From Porcincola intestinalis (GTDB taxonomy: Bacteria > Bacillota > Clostridia > Lachnospirales > Lachnospiraceae), in the NCBI RefSeq assembly GCF_009696445.1, contig NZ_VULZ01000001.1, positions 186,001-250,000 of the forward strand: a stretch of DNA of 64,000 nucleotides, in the 5' to 3' direction. Position 1 is the first letter of the stretch. The number at the start of each line of letters is the position of its first letter. The position numbers and the translations under genes were made by a program. Below the pieces are notes generated by a model, which was not told the origin of the DNA, ran no database searches, and was given only the letters and a program-made list of their open reading frames with translations. This document shows positions 23,776 through 33,170 of this stretch, piece after piece.

Positions 23776-24204
23776 TCAGTTGAAGTCTTTAGCACCGAAG
23801 TTGACCTGCTCCTCGGCAGCATCGCCTGTTACGTCGAGCTGAAGGAGCGGGATGTCTCCAGTGAAGACGACACCTGTCAGAGTGATTTTGTCGCGATCCC
23901 CGACTTCATCGTAGTAGTCGGAATTGGTATCGTCGACAGTTCCGGTGATGGTGTACTCAGGAGTCGCGCCAGTCGCCTTGTACTGTGCGGCCATCGTCTT
24001 GTAGCGGTTATTCATCTTCCAGGTCTTCAGCGTACCGGTGATGTCATAGCCGAGCCATCTGCGGTTGGTCCCCTTCTCCTTAAGGGTTCTTCCGGACCAG
24101 ACATCCGGAGTAAAGTTGACGGTATAGGAGGAGGCATTTCCTACCTCCACACCATCGATGCTGATAGTGCCATCTCTCATGGACAGCGGGCGCTTATTAA
24201 CCAT
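23776..24204 (-). CDS. Tail tube protein, XkdM/DUF2001-like
   Basis: 142 residues, with MRDGTISIDGVEVGNASSYTV at the start and a beta-rich body (WLGYDITGTLKTWKMNNRYK). This is the XkdM/DUF2001 tube family, which stacks as hexamers inside the sheath. Sheath then tube is the standard order. The gene is preceded by a strong ribosome site. Confidence 0.9.
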   Translation of the reverse strand: MVNKRPLSMRDGTISIDGVEVGNASSYTVNFTPDVWSGRTLKEKGTNRRWLGYDITGTLKTWKMNNRYKTMAAQYKATGATPEYTITGTVDDTNSDYYDEVGDRDKITLTGVVFTGDIPLLQLDVTGDAAEEQVNFGAKDFN

Positions 24205-24224
24205 TGTCTATCCCTCCTTATTCC

Positions 24225-25556
24225 TTATTTCGCGATGACGGTCATGTAGTACTTCTCAGCGGAGTCAACCGGCTGAAGTGCTACGTTGATGTAGACTGCA
24301 TCTCCGGTAGAGTTCTCGCGGTCGACAACGAAGTCGGCATTGGTGTCGACGTTTTTGAGAGCTCCATCCCTCTCATAGTTCTGCAGCATTCCACGGCCGA
24401 TGCCTTCCATTGCATCCCAGCCCTGGTCGTCGTTGTTGAACTTGTTCGGAGTGAAGGTCATCAGGCAGTCGTTTGCGAAGGTATCGTATACCTTCATCGG
24501 ACGGTTCTTGTTGATGTCGGTCGGGTCCTCAGGATCAAAGGTGACCTTGGAGTTGATGTCGTACTCAAGAACGACATTTCCGTGCTCGTCGATGGTGAGG
24601 AAGGACTCACCATTCTTGATAGCCTCTTCGGCCTTCTCATTGGTGTATCCGCCTCCGACGATTCCGGTCGCTCCTTCGAATACGGCATAGGTGTTGGACT
24701 TGGTGTAGCTTGCTGCCGCGTCAAGACCGGCTCTCCATGCAGCCGTCTCAGCTACAGTCAGATCCCTGCCATCCACGATTGCCGCATTCGTCTGGTTGAT
24801 GATGCCTTCGTAGTCTGCAGCATAGTTCGGTACGACCGCCTTGCACTTCCAGCCGATGGAATTGCGGATGTACTTGATCTTGGACTTCACAGACTCATGA
24901 AGTCCCTCATCCGTAAGCGGGAAGAGCATGGTGTTGAACTTAAGCTTCTCGCAGGCGTTCAGGAAATCAGATGCTCCGTCGTTGGTGCTGTCGTCCGTTC
25001 CTCCGGCCAGTGCCTTGGATGCGATAGCCGCCGAAAGTGTGACATCCGTCTTATCGAGCGTGATGTACTTGGAGTCGACAGCCGAAAGGTTCTTGATTCC
25101 CTCGAAGTTCTCAACGGTTGATCCATCGAGAACGACCATGAAGTCATAACCTCCGGACGGGTCCTCCACAACCGCGATCTTGATCTTGTTTCCGAGAGTT
25201 CCAGGATACTTTGCAGTAACATTGACCGATGCCTCTCCCACGGTGAGTGTGGTGCTTGCAGCCGTGCCTCCCTTCGGGATGTACACGTAGATCGTGCTCG
25301 CGTTCATCGCTGCGAAGCGGATCAGACGCATGTGGCTCTCGTCATCGTATACGGATCTCCCGAGGAGCTCCTTCTTTGAGTCCGGGTTGTCACCAGGCAG
25401 CTTGATGAAGACTTCGCGAGGACCGTAATCGTACCCGATCAGCGGGATCACGACGACGCCAGTCGTGGACTTTGCGGCTGTCGGTGCCTTTCCATTCTTC
25501 AGATTGACGTAAGTACCCGGACGAACTTTCGCTCCGGACCAGATTCCTCCTGCCAT
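24225..25556 (-). CDS. Contractile tail sheath protein (XkdK-like)
   Basis: A 443-residue sheath protein. Residues 1-100 hold GIWSGAKVRPGTYVNLKNG; the middle contains SEAS/GGTDDSTND-type loops; the C-terminal third contains the conserved sheath core (INKNRPMKVYDTFANDCLM..., MEGIGRGMLQNYERDGAL) that locks subunits together. This gene makes the phage a myovirus type. Confidence 0.95.
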   Translation of the reverse strand: MAGGIWSGAKVRPGTYVNLKNGKAPTAAKSTTGVVVIPLIGYDYGPREVFIKLPGDNPDSKKELLGRSVYDDESHMRLIRFAAMNASTIYVYIPKGGTAASTTLTVGEASVNVTAKYPGTLGNKIKIAVVEDPSGGYDFMVVLDGSTVENFEGIKNLSAVDSKYITLDKTDVTLSAAIASKALAGGTDDSTNDGASDFLNACEKLKFNTMLFPLTDEGLHESVKSKIKYIRNSIGWKCKAVVPNYAADYEGIINQTNAAIVDGRDLTVAETAAWRAGLDAAASYTKSNTYAVFEGATGIVGGGYTNEKAEEAIKNGESFLTIDEHGNVVLEYDINSKVTFDPEDPTDINKNRPMKVYDTFANDCLMTFTPNKFNNDDQGWDAMEGIGRGMLQNYERDGALKNVDTNADFVVDRENSTGDAVYINVALQPVDSAEKYYMTVIAK

Positions 25557-25774
25557 TACTTAGCCTCCTTCCCGAGCCATTCCTTGATGACTCTCTGTGC
25601 TTCCTCTACTGTCATCGGCTCGGTGTGTCCATACATCGCGCCATCGAAGGTGGAAGAAGTGATATTGAACAGTCTCACACAATGAGTGCGGAGCTGAGCG
25701 ATAGAAAATTTCGCTGCCTCAGGCTTTGCGGTCTGCGCAGCCGGTGCAACTTTAGCAGTGTTCTTTCCTGCCAT
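25556..25774 (-). CDS. Small protein encoded before the sheath
   Basis: A 72-residue protein with an Ala/Lys/Pro-rich N-terminus and a helical core (FSIAQLRTHCVRLFNI, EAQRVIKEWL). Its stop codon overlaps the start of the sheath gene, so the two are co-translated. Similar small helical proteins occur at this position in xkd-type operons. Function is unknown. Confidence 0.65.
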   Translation of the reverse strand: MAGKNTAKVAPAAQTAKPEAAKFSIAQLRTHCVRLFNITSSTFDGAMYGHTEPMTVEEAQRVIKEWLGKEAK

Positions 25775-25781
25775 TGTGTAG

Positions 25782-26249
25782 TTACTCCTTTCCTGACTGA
25801 GTCATGCTGACGTCCGTGATCTTCGGTCCCGCATCCACGATATCCTCCTGGGTGTGGTCGAATGTGAACTGCATCGACACGGATCCCGTGTCTGTTTCCT
25901 GTATCCTGGGTGTGCTGATGTGGAATCCGTACCCGGTTTCCTTTCCTTCCTCGGTGAGGCATGGAAGCACGCACCGGTCGTGAACCATCGCATCACGCAC
26001 ATGTTCTGCGCAGGCATTGGCTGTCCACGAATCGCCAGCCAGGAATACGCATTCGAAGTGGACTGTCTTCGTGAATACGGATCCGAGGAGTGCTTTCGAG
26101 GTATCCGTCCATGGCACCGGGAAGAAGACGGACGGTACCTTGAAGTCCTCCGGAACCTTCCCGTAGTATGGAGTCGTTCCGGCCTCAGCGTGTGCCAGGA
26201 TGTACGCGATCGTACTTCCGACATACTGCTCAAGTGAAATCTTGCTCAT
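25782..26249 (-). CDS. Tail terminator-like protein (XkdJ/DUF6838-like)
   Basis: A 155-residue protein that begins MSKISLEQYVGSTIAYILAH. Size, position between the gp10-like gene and the sheath, and the mixed alpha/beta content fit the tail terminator family of contractile phages, which caps the tube and joins it to the head connector. The family name is my best guess. Confidence 0.65.
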   Translation of the reverse strand: MSKISLEQYVGSTIAYILAHAEAGTTPYYGKVPEDFKVPSVFFPVPWTDTSKALLGSVFTKTVHFECVFLAGDSWTANACAEHVRDAMVHDRCVLPCLTEEGKETGYGFHISTPRIQETDTGSVSMQFTFDHTQEDIVDAGPKITDVSMTQSGKE

Positions 26250-26274
26250 CCTTCTCCTTCCCTTATTCTGTCAG

Positions 26275-26760
26275 TCATCCGAAATACCTCTGGAGCCATG
26301 CCTGGAGCTTTGCCTCAATGACTTTCGGAAGCATCCTCTCGGCTGTCGCTGAAGCCTTGTCGAAATAATGCGAGCCTGGGACGAAGCTGGCTTTCAGCAC
26401 CATCCCTGTCTTCGCGCCGGGAATATACGTGAACCGGTCACCAGACCAGGCGCCAGGGACAAAACGTCCAGGAGTCTGCCTGTGGCCGTCGTTGACATAG
26501 GCTGCGTATTTCACGCGGGTCCCGATCGTAAGTGTCAGGCCTCCGAAATCAAGCTCCCACACGTTGTCCGCTCCGCCTCTGGAGAAGCTGGAGAGAAGAA
26601 GGCGCGTGTCTACGTTGCCGGCCGCCATGATCTCGTCCTGAACGATATCCAGAAACTCTTCGCCTGCCTCCTGGAGGCACTCCCCTGCGAAGGGCTTGAG
26701 GTCCTGGCTTGCCCGGCTGCATTTCTGCTCAAATTCTTTAAGGCCTGAAATCTCGATCAT
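26275..26760 (-). CDS. HK97 gp10-like tail completion protein (XkdI)
   Basis: 161 residues. The N-terminal GLKEFEQKCSRASQDLKPFAGECL and the central VKYAAYVNDGHRQTPGRFVPG are diagnostic for HK97 gp10-type proteins. They finish the tail or neck. The gene overlaps the next upstream gene by 4 bases. Confidence 0.85.
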   Translation of the reverse strand: MIEISGLKEFEQKCSRASQDLKPFAGECLQEAGEEFLDIVQDEIMAAGNVDTRLLLSSFSRGGADNVWELDFGGLTLTIGTRVKYAAYVNDGHRQTPGRFVPGAWSGDRFTYIPGAKTGMVLKASFVPGSHYFDKASATAERMLPKVIEAKLQAWLQRYFG

Positions 26761-27128
26761 ATTGCGTTTTCCACCTCGTCTGCTCTGCTGATCAGCACGC
26801 TGATGTGGTGGCCGTGGATGTCTCGAGGAACATCCTTGACCAGGTAAGCGATCCCGCTTTCCTTGCTGACCACCTTGTCGTTGATCCTGATGTCAGTTCC
26901 AGCAGGGAGAGCGAGCTTGATCTGTCCGGTCAGGACCGGATAGGGATCGTGCTGGGTGATCGCCACTGACTCAGACTTCACACCGAAATGGCACGCCACA
27001 TCCGTGATATCCGCTTCTTCCGGGTAGCTCCCCGCTCTCTCGACCGGCTTGATCCCGTATCCCACCTCGTCCGTTTCCGTCTGCAGGTGGTAGATATCGC
27101 ATTTATGGTTTAAGAAGTCTTCCCACAT
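26757..27128 (-). CDS. Head closure protein, DUF3599/YqbH (XkdH)-like
   Basis: 123 residues starting MWEDFLNHKCDIYHLQ, with a small beta-barrel pattern (VACHFGVKSESVAITQHDP, TDIRINDKVV). This matches the YqbH/XkdH head-tail stopper family in size and order. Confidence 0.75.
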   Translation of the reverse strand: MWEDFLNHKCDIYHLQTETDEVGYGIKPVERAGSYPEEADITDVACHFGVKSESVAITQHDPYPVLTGQIKLALPAGTDIRINDKVVSKESGIAYLVKDVPRDIHGHHISVLISRADEVENAI

Positions 27129-27149
27129 GGTGATCTCCCTTGTTCCTCC

Positions 27150-27545
27150 TCACAGCTTTCTGATACGAAGAAGTGTGTCTCCTCCGCTTTCTGTGATGTA
27201 GTCCGACAGCAGCCCGTAGATGTCCAGATCCTCTATGTTGATCTCCCCTGATTCAGCTGTGTAGCTGTAGTCGTCGAACGTCTCTCCCTTCAGTCGCTTC
27301 TCTTTTGCTCTCTCGGTCGCGTTCTTGGCATACGCCTCAGCGATCAGGAGAGTTGCCGTGCGGACCGGCTTCGGAATCTCCTTAAACTTCTCATCGTCGT
27401 CGAAGCGGTTGTTGGTGATGGAGATGACCTTCTGCTCTGCCCGGTAGATGTCTACCTCGAGCTTCTCATCATCTCGCTCCTTGACCGCCTTGATGTCGGT
27501 GTACTTCTTCAGATCTTCCGGAGTGATCCATGGCATGGCCGCCAT
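27150..27545 (-). CDS. Head-tail connector, DUF3199/YqbG-like
   Basis: 131 residues from MAAMPWITPEDLKKYT. This ATG overlaps the stop of the upstream gene, and a GTG four codons earlier is also possible. The helical pattern (IYRAEQKVISITNNRFDD, VRTATLLIAEAYAKNA) is that of YqbG/gp6-type connectors that sit under the portal. Confidence 0.78.
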   Translation of the reverse strand: MAAMPWITPEDLKKYTDIKAVKERDDEKLEVDIYRAEQKVISITNNRFDDDEKFKEIPKPVRTATLLIAEAYAKNATERAKEKRLKGETFDDYSYTAESGEINIEDLDIYGLLSDYITESGGDTLLRIRKL

Positions 27546-27546
27546 A

Positions 27547-27933
27547 TCAGGACTCACGCAGTGCCTTGAGGGCTTCGGTCGCCCTCTTCTCTGCGTCCTC
27601 GATGGCCTTGATGATGGCTTTTCTCGTCTTCACTCCCCTCAGGCTGATTCCCTGCTTCTGGGCATATGCCCGGAGCTCATCGGTGTTCATTCCCTCAAGG
27701 ACGGAAGGCTGTGTGATCGTTGGCTCCGGTGCCGGCATGCTCACGGATGCCTGCTCGGCGCTCTTCGGAGTCTCCTTATGCCCGAGTACCGGGACGACAG
27801 TTTCGAAGTATCCGGTTTCCACCAGATGCTCAGCGGCTGCCTTGTCCTTCACCTCGATGTAAGGATTGCTTCTGGTCGCCTTGAGGTCTCCGTAGCTGTA
27901 GCTCAGGCCCTTGACCAGTTTCAGCTTTGCCAT
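27547..27933 (-). CDS. YqbF-like protein with HeH/SAP-type C-terminal motif
   Basis: 128 residues. The N-terminal part (KLKLVKGLSYSYGDLKATR) resembles YqbF of the skin element. The C-terminal 45 residues hold a helix-extended-loop-helix segment (MNTDELRAYAQKQGISLRG, RKAIIKAIEDAE) of the LEM/SAP/Rho-N type that binds nucleic acid or protein. It lies between capsid and connector genes. Confidence 0.7.
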   Translation of the reverse strand: MAKLKLVKGLSYSYGDLKATRSNPYIEVKDKAAAEHLVETGYFETVVPVLGHKETPKSAEQASVSMPAPEPTITQPSVLEGMNTDELRAYAQKQGISLRGVKTRKAIIKAIEDAEKRATEALKALRES

Positions 27934-27978
27934 GTTGCTCGCCCTCCTTTAGTTCCGTGTGCTGTGTGCTCCTGGTCC

Positions 27979-28950
27979 TCAGATAGCCTTCAGGCCGGTG
28001 AGGATAGCAGTAGCATCAAGCTCCTCGATGACAGGGTCGATATCGAAGTGGATGACGTAGAATCTCTTGTCCTCCATGATGGCTTCCTTGCCCTCGACGG
28101 TCTTGCGGATGATCATGTCGTAGGTGTTGACCTCGATCAGGTTCTTCGGATCGGTCAGAAGGATGACGTCGTCCGGCATGGACGGAACTTCGATCTTCGG
28201 GATCGCGATCGGGTTCTCGATTCTGGAGTCGGTGATGATGCCGCCGTTGTTGACAGCCTTCTCAAGGATGAACTTCTGCCATTCCTGGGAACGATGCGGG
28301 CTCATGAGCCAGCGGAGGTTGCCGTTGTTGTACTTGTTCGGTACAGATCTCAGGGTCTTGTAGAAGAGATCCAGGGACATCTCAGCGGCTGCAGCGTCGA
28401 CGTTGTGTCCTCCGTCCTTGACCTGCTTCAGCCAGCCGTCGTTGATGTTGATGAAGTCAACATCTCCTGCATCGACACCCTTTGCGGTTGCTGTCTCAGC
28501 GGTGACGGAGGTATCGCCGTTCAGGCAAAGATCCTCACTGTCGCATCCGACCTGCTTGGTCATCAGACCGGTGACGATGTTCTCGAAGTTCTCGCCCTCG
28601 ATGTTCTGTCTCAGGGTTTCCTCGGTGATCTCCCACGGCAGGCGGACTGCGGTGGTGGAGTACTCGACCTTGCCGGTATTGACGGAAGCTCTGTATCCGT
28701 CATCGGTTCCCTCGGTCTTCTTTCTCAGAAGCCTGCGGCCGATGCCGATCTTGTCCAGTTCACCGGTCTTTGCTCTTCTGATCTCATGACGGACCAGAGG
28801 GCTGAGCGGAGTAGCGTCGAAGGTCATCTGCAGAAACTGCTGTGCCTGCTCCGGGCTCAGGATTCCGCCGCTCGCGAGAGCTGCGGTGTTGATAGTGGTA
28901 TCAGCTTTACCGACGATAGCGCGGTTAGATACTGTTCCAACCATTTTCAT
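27979..28950 (-). CDS. Major capsid protein (XkdG-like)
   Basis: 323 residues. Residues 30-120 (ILSPEQAQQFLQMTFD..., LRKKTEGTDDGYRASV) match the XkdG-type HK97-fold major capsid family, and the C-terminal half contains DVILLTDPKNLIEVNTYDM. It follows the protease/scaffold gene, as expected. No N-terminal scaffold domain is fused to it. Confidence 0.9.
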   Translation of the reverse strand: MKMVGTVSNRAIVGKADTTINTAALASGGILSPEQAQQFLQMTFDATPLSPLVRHEIRRAKTGELDKIGIGRRLLRKKTEGTDDGYRASVNTGKVEYSTTAVRLPWEITEETLRQNIEGENFENIVTGLMTKQVGCDSEDLCLNGDTSVTAETATAKGVDAGDVDFININDGWLKQVKDGGHNVDAAAAEMSLDLFYKTLRSVPNKYNNGNLRWLMSPHRSQEWQKFILEKAVNNGGIITDSRIENPIAIPKIEVPSMPDDVILLTDPKNLIEVNTYDMIIRKTVEGKEAIMEDKRFYVIHFDIDPVIEELDATAILTGLKAI

Positions 28951-28988
28951 TTACCTCTCTTTCTTCTCGTGCTGTGTGATCAGCTGTC

Positions 28989-30368
28989 TCAGATGATGCC
29001 GTGCAGGAAGCACTGCTCTTCCTGAGACTTAGCTACTTCTTCTCCATCTGCCCCGTTGAGGTTGGTCGGAAGACCTTCCTGTCTGAGGTACGGTGCCATT
29101 GCCTTTGCGATGGCGTCCTGGATCTGCTCAGCGACCGGCTTGTCAGCATCAGCCTTCTGAACTTCTCCATCCTCGTCCTTCGCACACTGGCCTTTCTTCT
29201 TCTTCGGGTCTTCAGCCATTGCCTTCTGGATAGCCTCATCGATCATCGCCTGGACATCTGCCTTGGTGATAGTCTCCGGCTCCTGTGCCTGCGTGCTCTG
29301 GTCTTCCTTCTTTACTGTCTCCGGTGCCGCTCCGGTCGCCTTAATGGCTTCCTGGACTGCGGACTTGACGACTTCCTGCATCTCTTCCTTAGTCACTTCA
29401 ATCTCCTCACTTTCTCCGGACGGGACGTCTCCGTCACCGTCTCCATCGTCAAACGATTTTAGGAAGTCTGACAGGGAATCCGTGATGCTCTTCAGCTGGT
29501 CCCTGTTCTTCCTGCTCATCGCCTTACCTGCTTTTACGATCGGCGGTTCCTCACCGTCTGCGCTCTTGAAGATGGTCGGCAGTGAATCCTGGTTGGAGAA
29601 GAGCTTCGTGGTGATGTCGTTGAAGTCCTGCAGGGCCTCTGCGACCTTCGCCATGTCTTTCTCGTTTCCCCAGGTCTGCGTATCCGGATCGTACTTGTCG
29701 ACCAGAACGTCGCTCAGTGCGTACCAGGCTTCCCAGAGATTTTTGGAAACAAACCCTGCGTTGAAGCGGTCGGCGACTTCACCTTTTTCGACCGTGTCCC
29801 CGTTCAGCCATTTCTTCAGCTTCGCCAGGACGCTTTCCTTTTCAGCTTTCTCGACTGCCGGGTCATCGTCGTCTGATTCAATGTACTTTCCGGTTCCACC
29901 CATGGAAAAGCCGGTGATCTCGCCTTTCTGGACCTTCTCAAAGATATCCGGATCCGTGATTTCCACCGTCGCCATCCATGTGCCCTTCTTGATCTGCTGG
30001 TCTCCGATCGCCTCGTCGTTCTTGGTAATCCACGACTCGACTTCTGTCGCACCGTCGAATTTCTCGAAACTGTGCTGGATGTCGACATCGCCCCTGTGCT
30101 TCGCGTACCAGTACGCCGCTTTCTGGACTTCCTCAGCGGTCATGTGGTCTCCCTGGGTGTCTTCTGCCATCGGCTCGTATACTACTCCGGTGACATAGTG
30201 GCTCTCAGGATCTACTTTCACGATCCTGCCGAAGGTGGTGAAGTTTGCCTTCCCATCATCGGCCTTCACGATAGCGAAGCTGTGTTTGTTGGCTGCCTTG
30301 TCGACCAGCGAGATGAAGGAGATATGCGCATCAGTGATTTCCCTCGATTTCGCGATTTTTGTGCTCAT
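28989..30368 (-). CDS. XkdF-like prohead protease with scaffold
   Basis: 459 residues from MSTKIAKSREITDAHI; the start was chosen because AAAGGAGGTAAGG lies just upstream. The N-terminal 190 residues are an XkdF-type protease domain (YEPMAEDTQGDHMTAEEVQKA, VDIQHSF, GEITGFSMGGTGKY with a likely catalytic Ser). The remainder is a long acidic coiled-coil region typical of a scaffold. Fusion of protease and scaffold is common, and the protease is expected to digest the scaffold before DNA packaging. Confidence 0.85.
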   Translation of the reverse strand: MSTKIAKSREITDAHISFISLVDKAANKHSFAIVKADDGKANFTTFGRIVKVDPESHYVTGVVYEPMAEDTQGDHMTAEEVQKAAYWYAKHRGDVDIQHSFEKFDGATEVESWITKNDEAIGDQQIKKGTWMATVEITDPDIFEKVQKGEITGFSMGGTGKYIESDDDDPAVEKAEKESVLAKLKKWLNGDTVEKGEVADRFNAGFVSKNLWEAWYALSDVLVDKYDPDTQTWGNEKDMAKVAEALQDFNDITTKLFSNQDSLPTIFKSADGEEPPIVKAGKAMSRKNRDQLKSITDSLSDFLKSFDDGDGDGDVPSGESEEIEVTKEEMQEVVKSAVQEAIKATGAAPETVKKEDQSTQAQEPETITKADVQAMIDEAIQKAMAEDPKKKKGQCAKDEDGEVQKADADKPVAEQIQDAIAKAMAPYLRQEGLPTNLNGADGEEVAKSQEEQCFLHGII

Positions 30369-30463
30369 CCTTACCTCCTTTCTCAGATTCCAACAGTTCA
30401 TGAGCATGAAAAATGCACGGAGCTCTTGCCCCGTGCACGGTCTGTACAGATCTCATATTCCGG

Positions 30464-31474
30464 TTACCTGTCCTTTCCGAACATCTGATCTTCCAGCTTC
30501 TCAGCTGTTCCGTTCTCTTCCCATTCCTGATTGACCTCGTCCATGTACTTTTTCCGCATGGCCCTGCGGTCCTCTAGGCTCATTCCCATGGCTTCCTCGC
30601 TCCGGATCCGCTTCATGATGCAGTGGCAGTTGACCGACTCCGCAGCCGGAAGGGATATGTCTCTCGGCACCATCGGGTGGTATAAGGTTCCATCACGGCC
30701 TACCAGGTCGAACGGCTCGTCGACCGGCTTCTGCTGTCCGCTGATCGCCACATGGTTCTCTCGAGGGCTGTTCTTGTGTCCGCCTGTGTGCATCCACTCC
30801 TTCGCCTCGATCGTCGGGCACTGGCGCATGCTCTCGAGCTGGCCGTAAGACTCAGCCCGGAGGACTTCCGTCACGGCCACCCTGCGCGACCTGTATCCGG
30901 GATCCCTGATCCCGCTCTCGGAAATCTTAAGCGATGTATCTGCGACAGAAAGTGCATCTGACTGCGCCTGCAGGAGGATCGCCTCGATCTGGTCATCCGT
31001 CTCGAGATGCATCAGCTCTGCCAGCTTGGAGGACCATGACTCGACGAACTGCGCTGCAGGCTCAGTCAGGAGATCTTCTGCGGTGTGTTCCTCGAGCAGG
31101 TCCGGCTCATAGGCGTCAATGAATCCTTCGATCGACTCCGAAAGCATGTCCATCAGCCGGTCATGGAGTGCATCGTAGATGGCCTGCTTCAGGTCGTCCA
31201 TGTCCCGGATGTCTTTCCAGCTTCCGTCCAGGAACTCCTTCAGGCTGTCCGATTCCTCCAGCGCTTTCAGCACATCGTCTGTATGCTCGTTAAGCGCCTC
31301 TGTGAGGGCACCTTCTATCTCGTTGATGGATTTGACCGCAGCGTCCGCTTTGACGAATCCTTCTCCGTCCAGCGTGTCCTTGAGGTCGTCGTCTGCTTTC
31401 ATGAGAAGAACATCTATGGAGTCAATGAGAGAATCAATGTTCTTCTCCATTCCCTTCAGGATGATCTTTCTCAT
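30464..31474 (-). CDS. Phage minor head protein (MuF/SPP1 gp7-like)
   Basis: 336 residues from MRKIILKGMEKNIDSL; this start has GGAGG upstream and overlaps the end of the portal gene. The C-terminal half contains the MuF core (RRVAVTEVLRAESYGQLES, EWMHTGGHKNSPRENHVA, AESVNCHCIMKRI with the conserved C-x-C). These proteins attach to the portal and may be ejected with DNA. The N-terminal half is a long acidic helical region. Confidence 0.88.
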   Translation of the reverse strand: MRKIILKGMEKNIDSLIDSIDVLLMKADDDLKDTLDGEGFVKADAAVKSINEIEGALTEALNEHTDDVLKALEESDSLKEFLDGSWKDIRDMDDLKQAIYDALHDRLMDMLSESIEGFIDAYEPDLLEEHTAEDLLTEPAAQFVESWSSKLAELMHLETDDQIEAILLQAQSDALSVADTSLKISESGIRDPGYRSRRVAVTEVLRAESYGQLESMRQCPTIEAKEWMHTGGHKNSPRENHVAISGQQKPVDEPFDLVGRDGTLYHPMVPRDISLPAAESVNCHCIMKRIRSEEAMGMSLEDRRAMRKKYMDEVNQEWEENGTAEKLEDQMFGKDR

Positions 31475-31478
31475 AGCT

Positions 31479-33170
31479 TTACGCTTCCTCCCCGGCCTGC
31501 TTCCGGATATCAACCAGGAGCGAGCGGACCTGCTTCATTACTGCAATCACGGCATCGTCCGCATTCTCCTGCTCTGCCTTCTCGATCTGTCCGTCGAGCT
31601 TGTCCTTGACGGAAGGATCGATGTCGGGAGCCTTTGCTTTCTGTGTATCGTCTTCGTTCTCTGTCTTCTGAGCTGGCTCCTGCGAGGGTGTCCCTGTGAG
31701 CATCTGCTGGGTCGCCTGAGCGTTTGAAATGACCACAGGCACATTTCCCCAGTCTCCTTCGTAGTCTTCGGATTCCTGCCCCAGAGCGTCGTTTGCGATG
31801 GCCTTGGCCATGTTCGGTGTGACGCCTCCGGCCCTCTCGGCTACCGAAAGCAGCTTGAATATGTCGTCCGGGTTAGTAAGATCCGGTCCGTCGAACTCTA
31901 CCTCGCAGTACTGGAGGTTGTATCCGTTGAGCAGCTTGTTGTTGATGATCCACGCCAGGGAAGCTCTCTCCGGCTGGAAGACCTGCTTCTCGGTCACCTC
32001 GATCGCCGTCTGAGCGGTCGCTCGGTTGAAGTCCTGCGTGTACCCGACATAGAGGTCAGGCAGGTTGAATGCCGACTGTACCCTCTTGCGGGTGTTCTCC
32101 GTGTAGTCCTGGAAAAGCTCATCCTTCTGGAGGATGTTGGCCAGCGGCACCAGCTGAACGGTCGCCGGGTTCCCATCGAATCCGGTATCAAGGCTCTCTG
32201 TCTCGATCAGCATGAAAGCGTGCTGCCCGTTGAGGCCCTGTATGTCATTCATGTAGGTCTGCAGCTGTTTGTACGACTTGTCGGTCAGTGTTCCTCCGGA
32301 TATCAGGATCGCCATCGGTGTGTGCCGGCCGTTCACGAAGTAGTTGTGGTTGAGGGTCTCAGCCATTCTGACTCCGTCCGCCCCGAGGATCTGTCCGATC
32401 CAGCGCACCTTCCCGTATGGCTTCATTCCGATGCGGAAGCACAGGATCTCGTTCGCCCTGAACTGTTTTGGTACGCTTCTGGAATATGTTCCGGTCCGGT
32501 AGTCCATCGGCCTCGGGTCTCCAAACTCCTTGTAGTAGACGACCTGTCCGTTGATCTCCTGCTTGAACTTCCGGAACTTCTTCTTTCTCCTGATCTCGTT
32601 CCCTTTGTAGAAGTACACGTAGTCGATGTAAGGATCGAGCTCCTTGGTCATCCGGACGGAAGGCGTGTCCTTGATCGTGATGATCTGGGTCACCGCTCCA
32701 GCATTGTCCCGGATGATCTCGGCATAGGCGATCCCGAAGGTCTCCTTCTGGTCGATAATGTTCTCGAATACGGTCTTGGTATCTTCCTCGATGGAGAGAA
32801 GGTTGACGATGTCCTGAGTGCGGTCCCATTCGTCCTTCGCCTCAGGCGTATCCTTCTGGTCGCCTTCCTTGTACTTCACCTGGATCCCAAATCCGGCTAT
32901 GTTGTTCTTGTAGGCGCGGATGCACTGCGGAATGATGATCGAGTTGTCGACCATCTGCTCGAGTCCCTGAAGCGGGAGCGGAGGTTCCAGCCAGTCGGAG
33001 GCCATGCGAGCGGAGTCCCGGTCGATCTGAGTCGACGCGTCCGCTTTCTGGACCGCCATCCGCTTGTAGGCTGTCACCAGCTCCGGCTCTGTATTCTGTT
33101 CGAGTGCATTGCTCTTGATGAGCTGCACGCCGACCTTACTTGTCGGATTGGTTTTCTTTTCCACTGACAT
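31479..33170 (-). CDS. Portal protein (PBSX family)
   Basis: 563 residues. Portal signatures include MVDNSIIIPQCIRAYKNNIAG near residue 70, GIAYAEIIRDNAG, a wing/stem region and YVGYTQDFNRATAQTAIEVTE near residue 400. The C-terminal 110 residues are an acidic tail. The portal forms the dodecameric ring through which DNA is packaged by terminase. Confidence 0.92.
   Translation of the reverse strand: MSVEKKTNPTSKVGVQLIKSNALEQNTEPELVTAYKRMAVQKADASTQIDRDSARMASDWLEPPLPLQGLEQMVDNSIIIPQCIRAYKNNIAGFGIQVKYKEGDQKDTPEAKDEWDRTQDIVNLLSIEEDTKTVFENIIDQKETFGIAYAEIIRDNAGAVTQIITIKDTPSVRMTKELDPYIDYVYFYKGNEIRRKKKFRKFKQEINGQVVYYKEFGDPRPMDYRTGTYSRSVPKQFRANEILCFRIGMKPYGKVRWIGQILGADGVRMAETLNHNYFVNGRHTPMAILISGGTLTDKSYKQLQTYMNDIQGLNGQHAFMLIETESLDTGFDGNPATVQLVPLANILQKDELFQDYTENTRKRVQSAFNLPDLYVGYTQDFNRATAQTAIEVTEKQVFQPERASLAWIINNKLLNGYNLQYCEVEFDGPDLTNPDDIFKLLSVAERAGGVTPNMAKAIANDALGQESEDYEGDWGNVPVVISNAQATQQMLTGTPSQEPAQKTENEDDTQKAKAPDIDPSVKDKLDGQIEKAEQENADDAVIAVMKQVRSLLVDIRKQAGEEA

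Noticed and set aside
24204-25121. A 305-codon plus-strand frame opposite the sheath gene
   Set aside because: Antisense to the sheath protein, whose sequence is unmistakable; the composition is that of a reverse-complement shadow.
27448-29025. A 525-codon plus-strand open frame opposite the capsid region
   Set aside because: It is a long shadow frame of the minus-strand capsid and connector genes, with no start signal and no recognisable domain.
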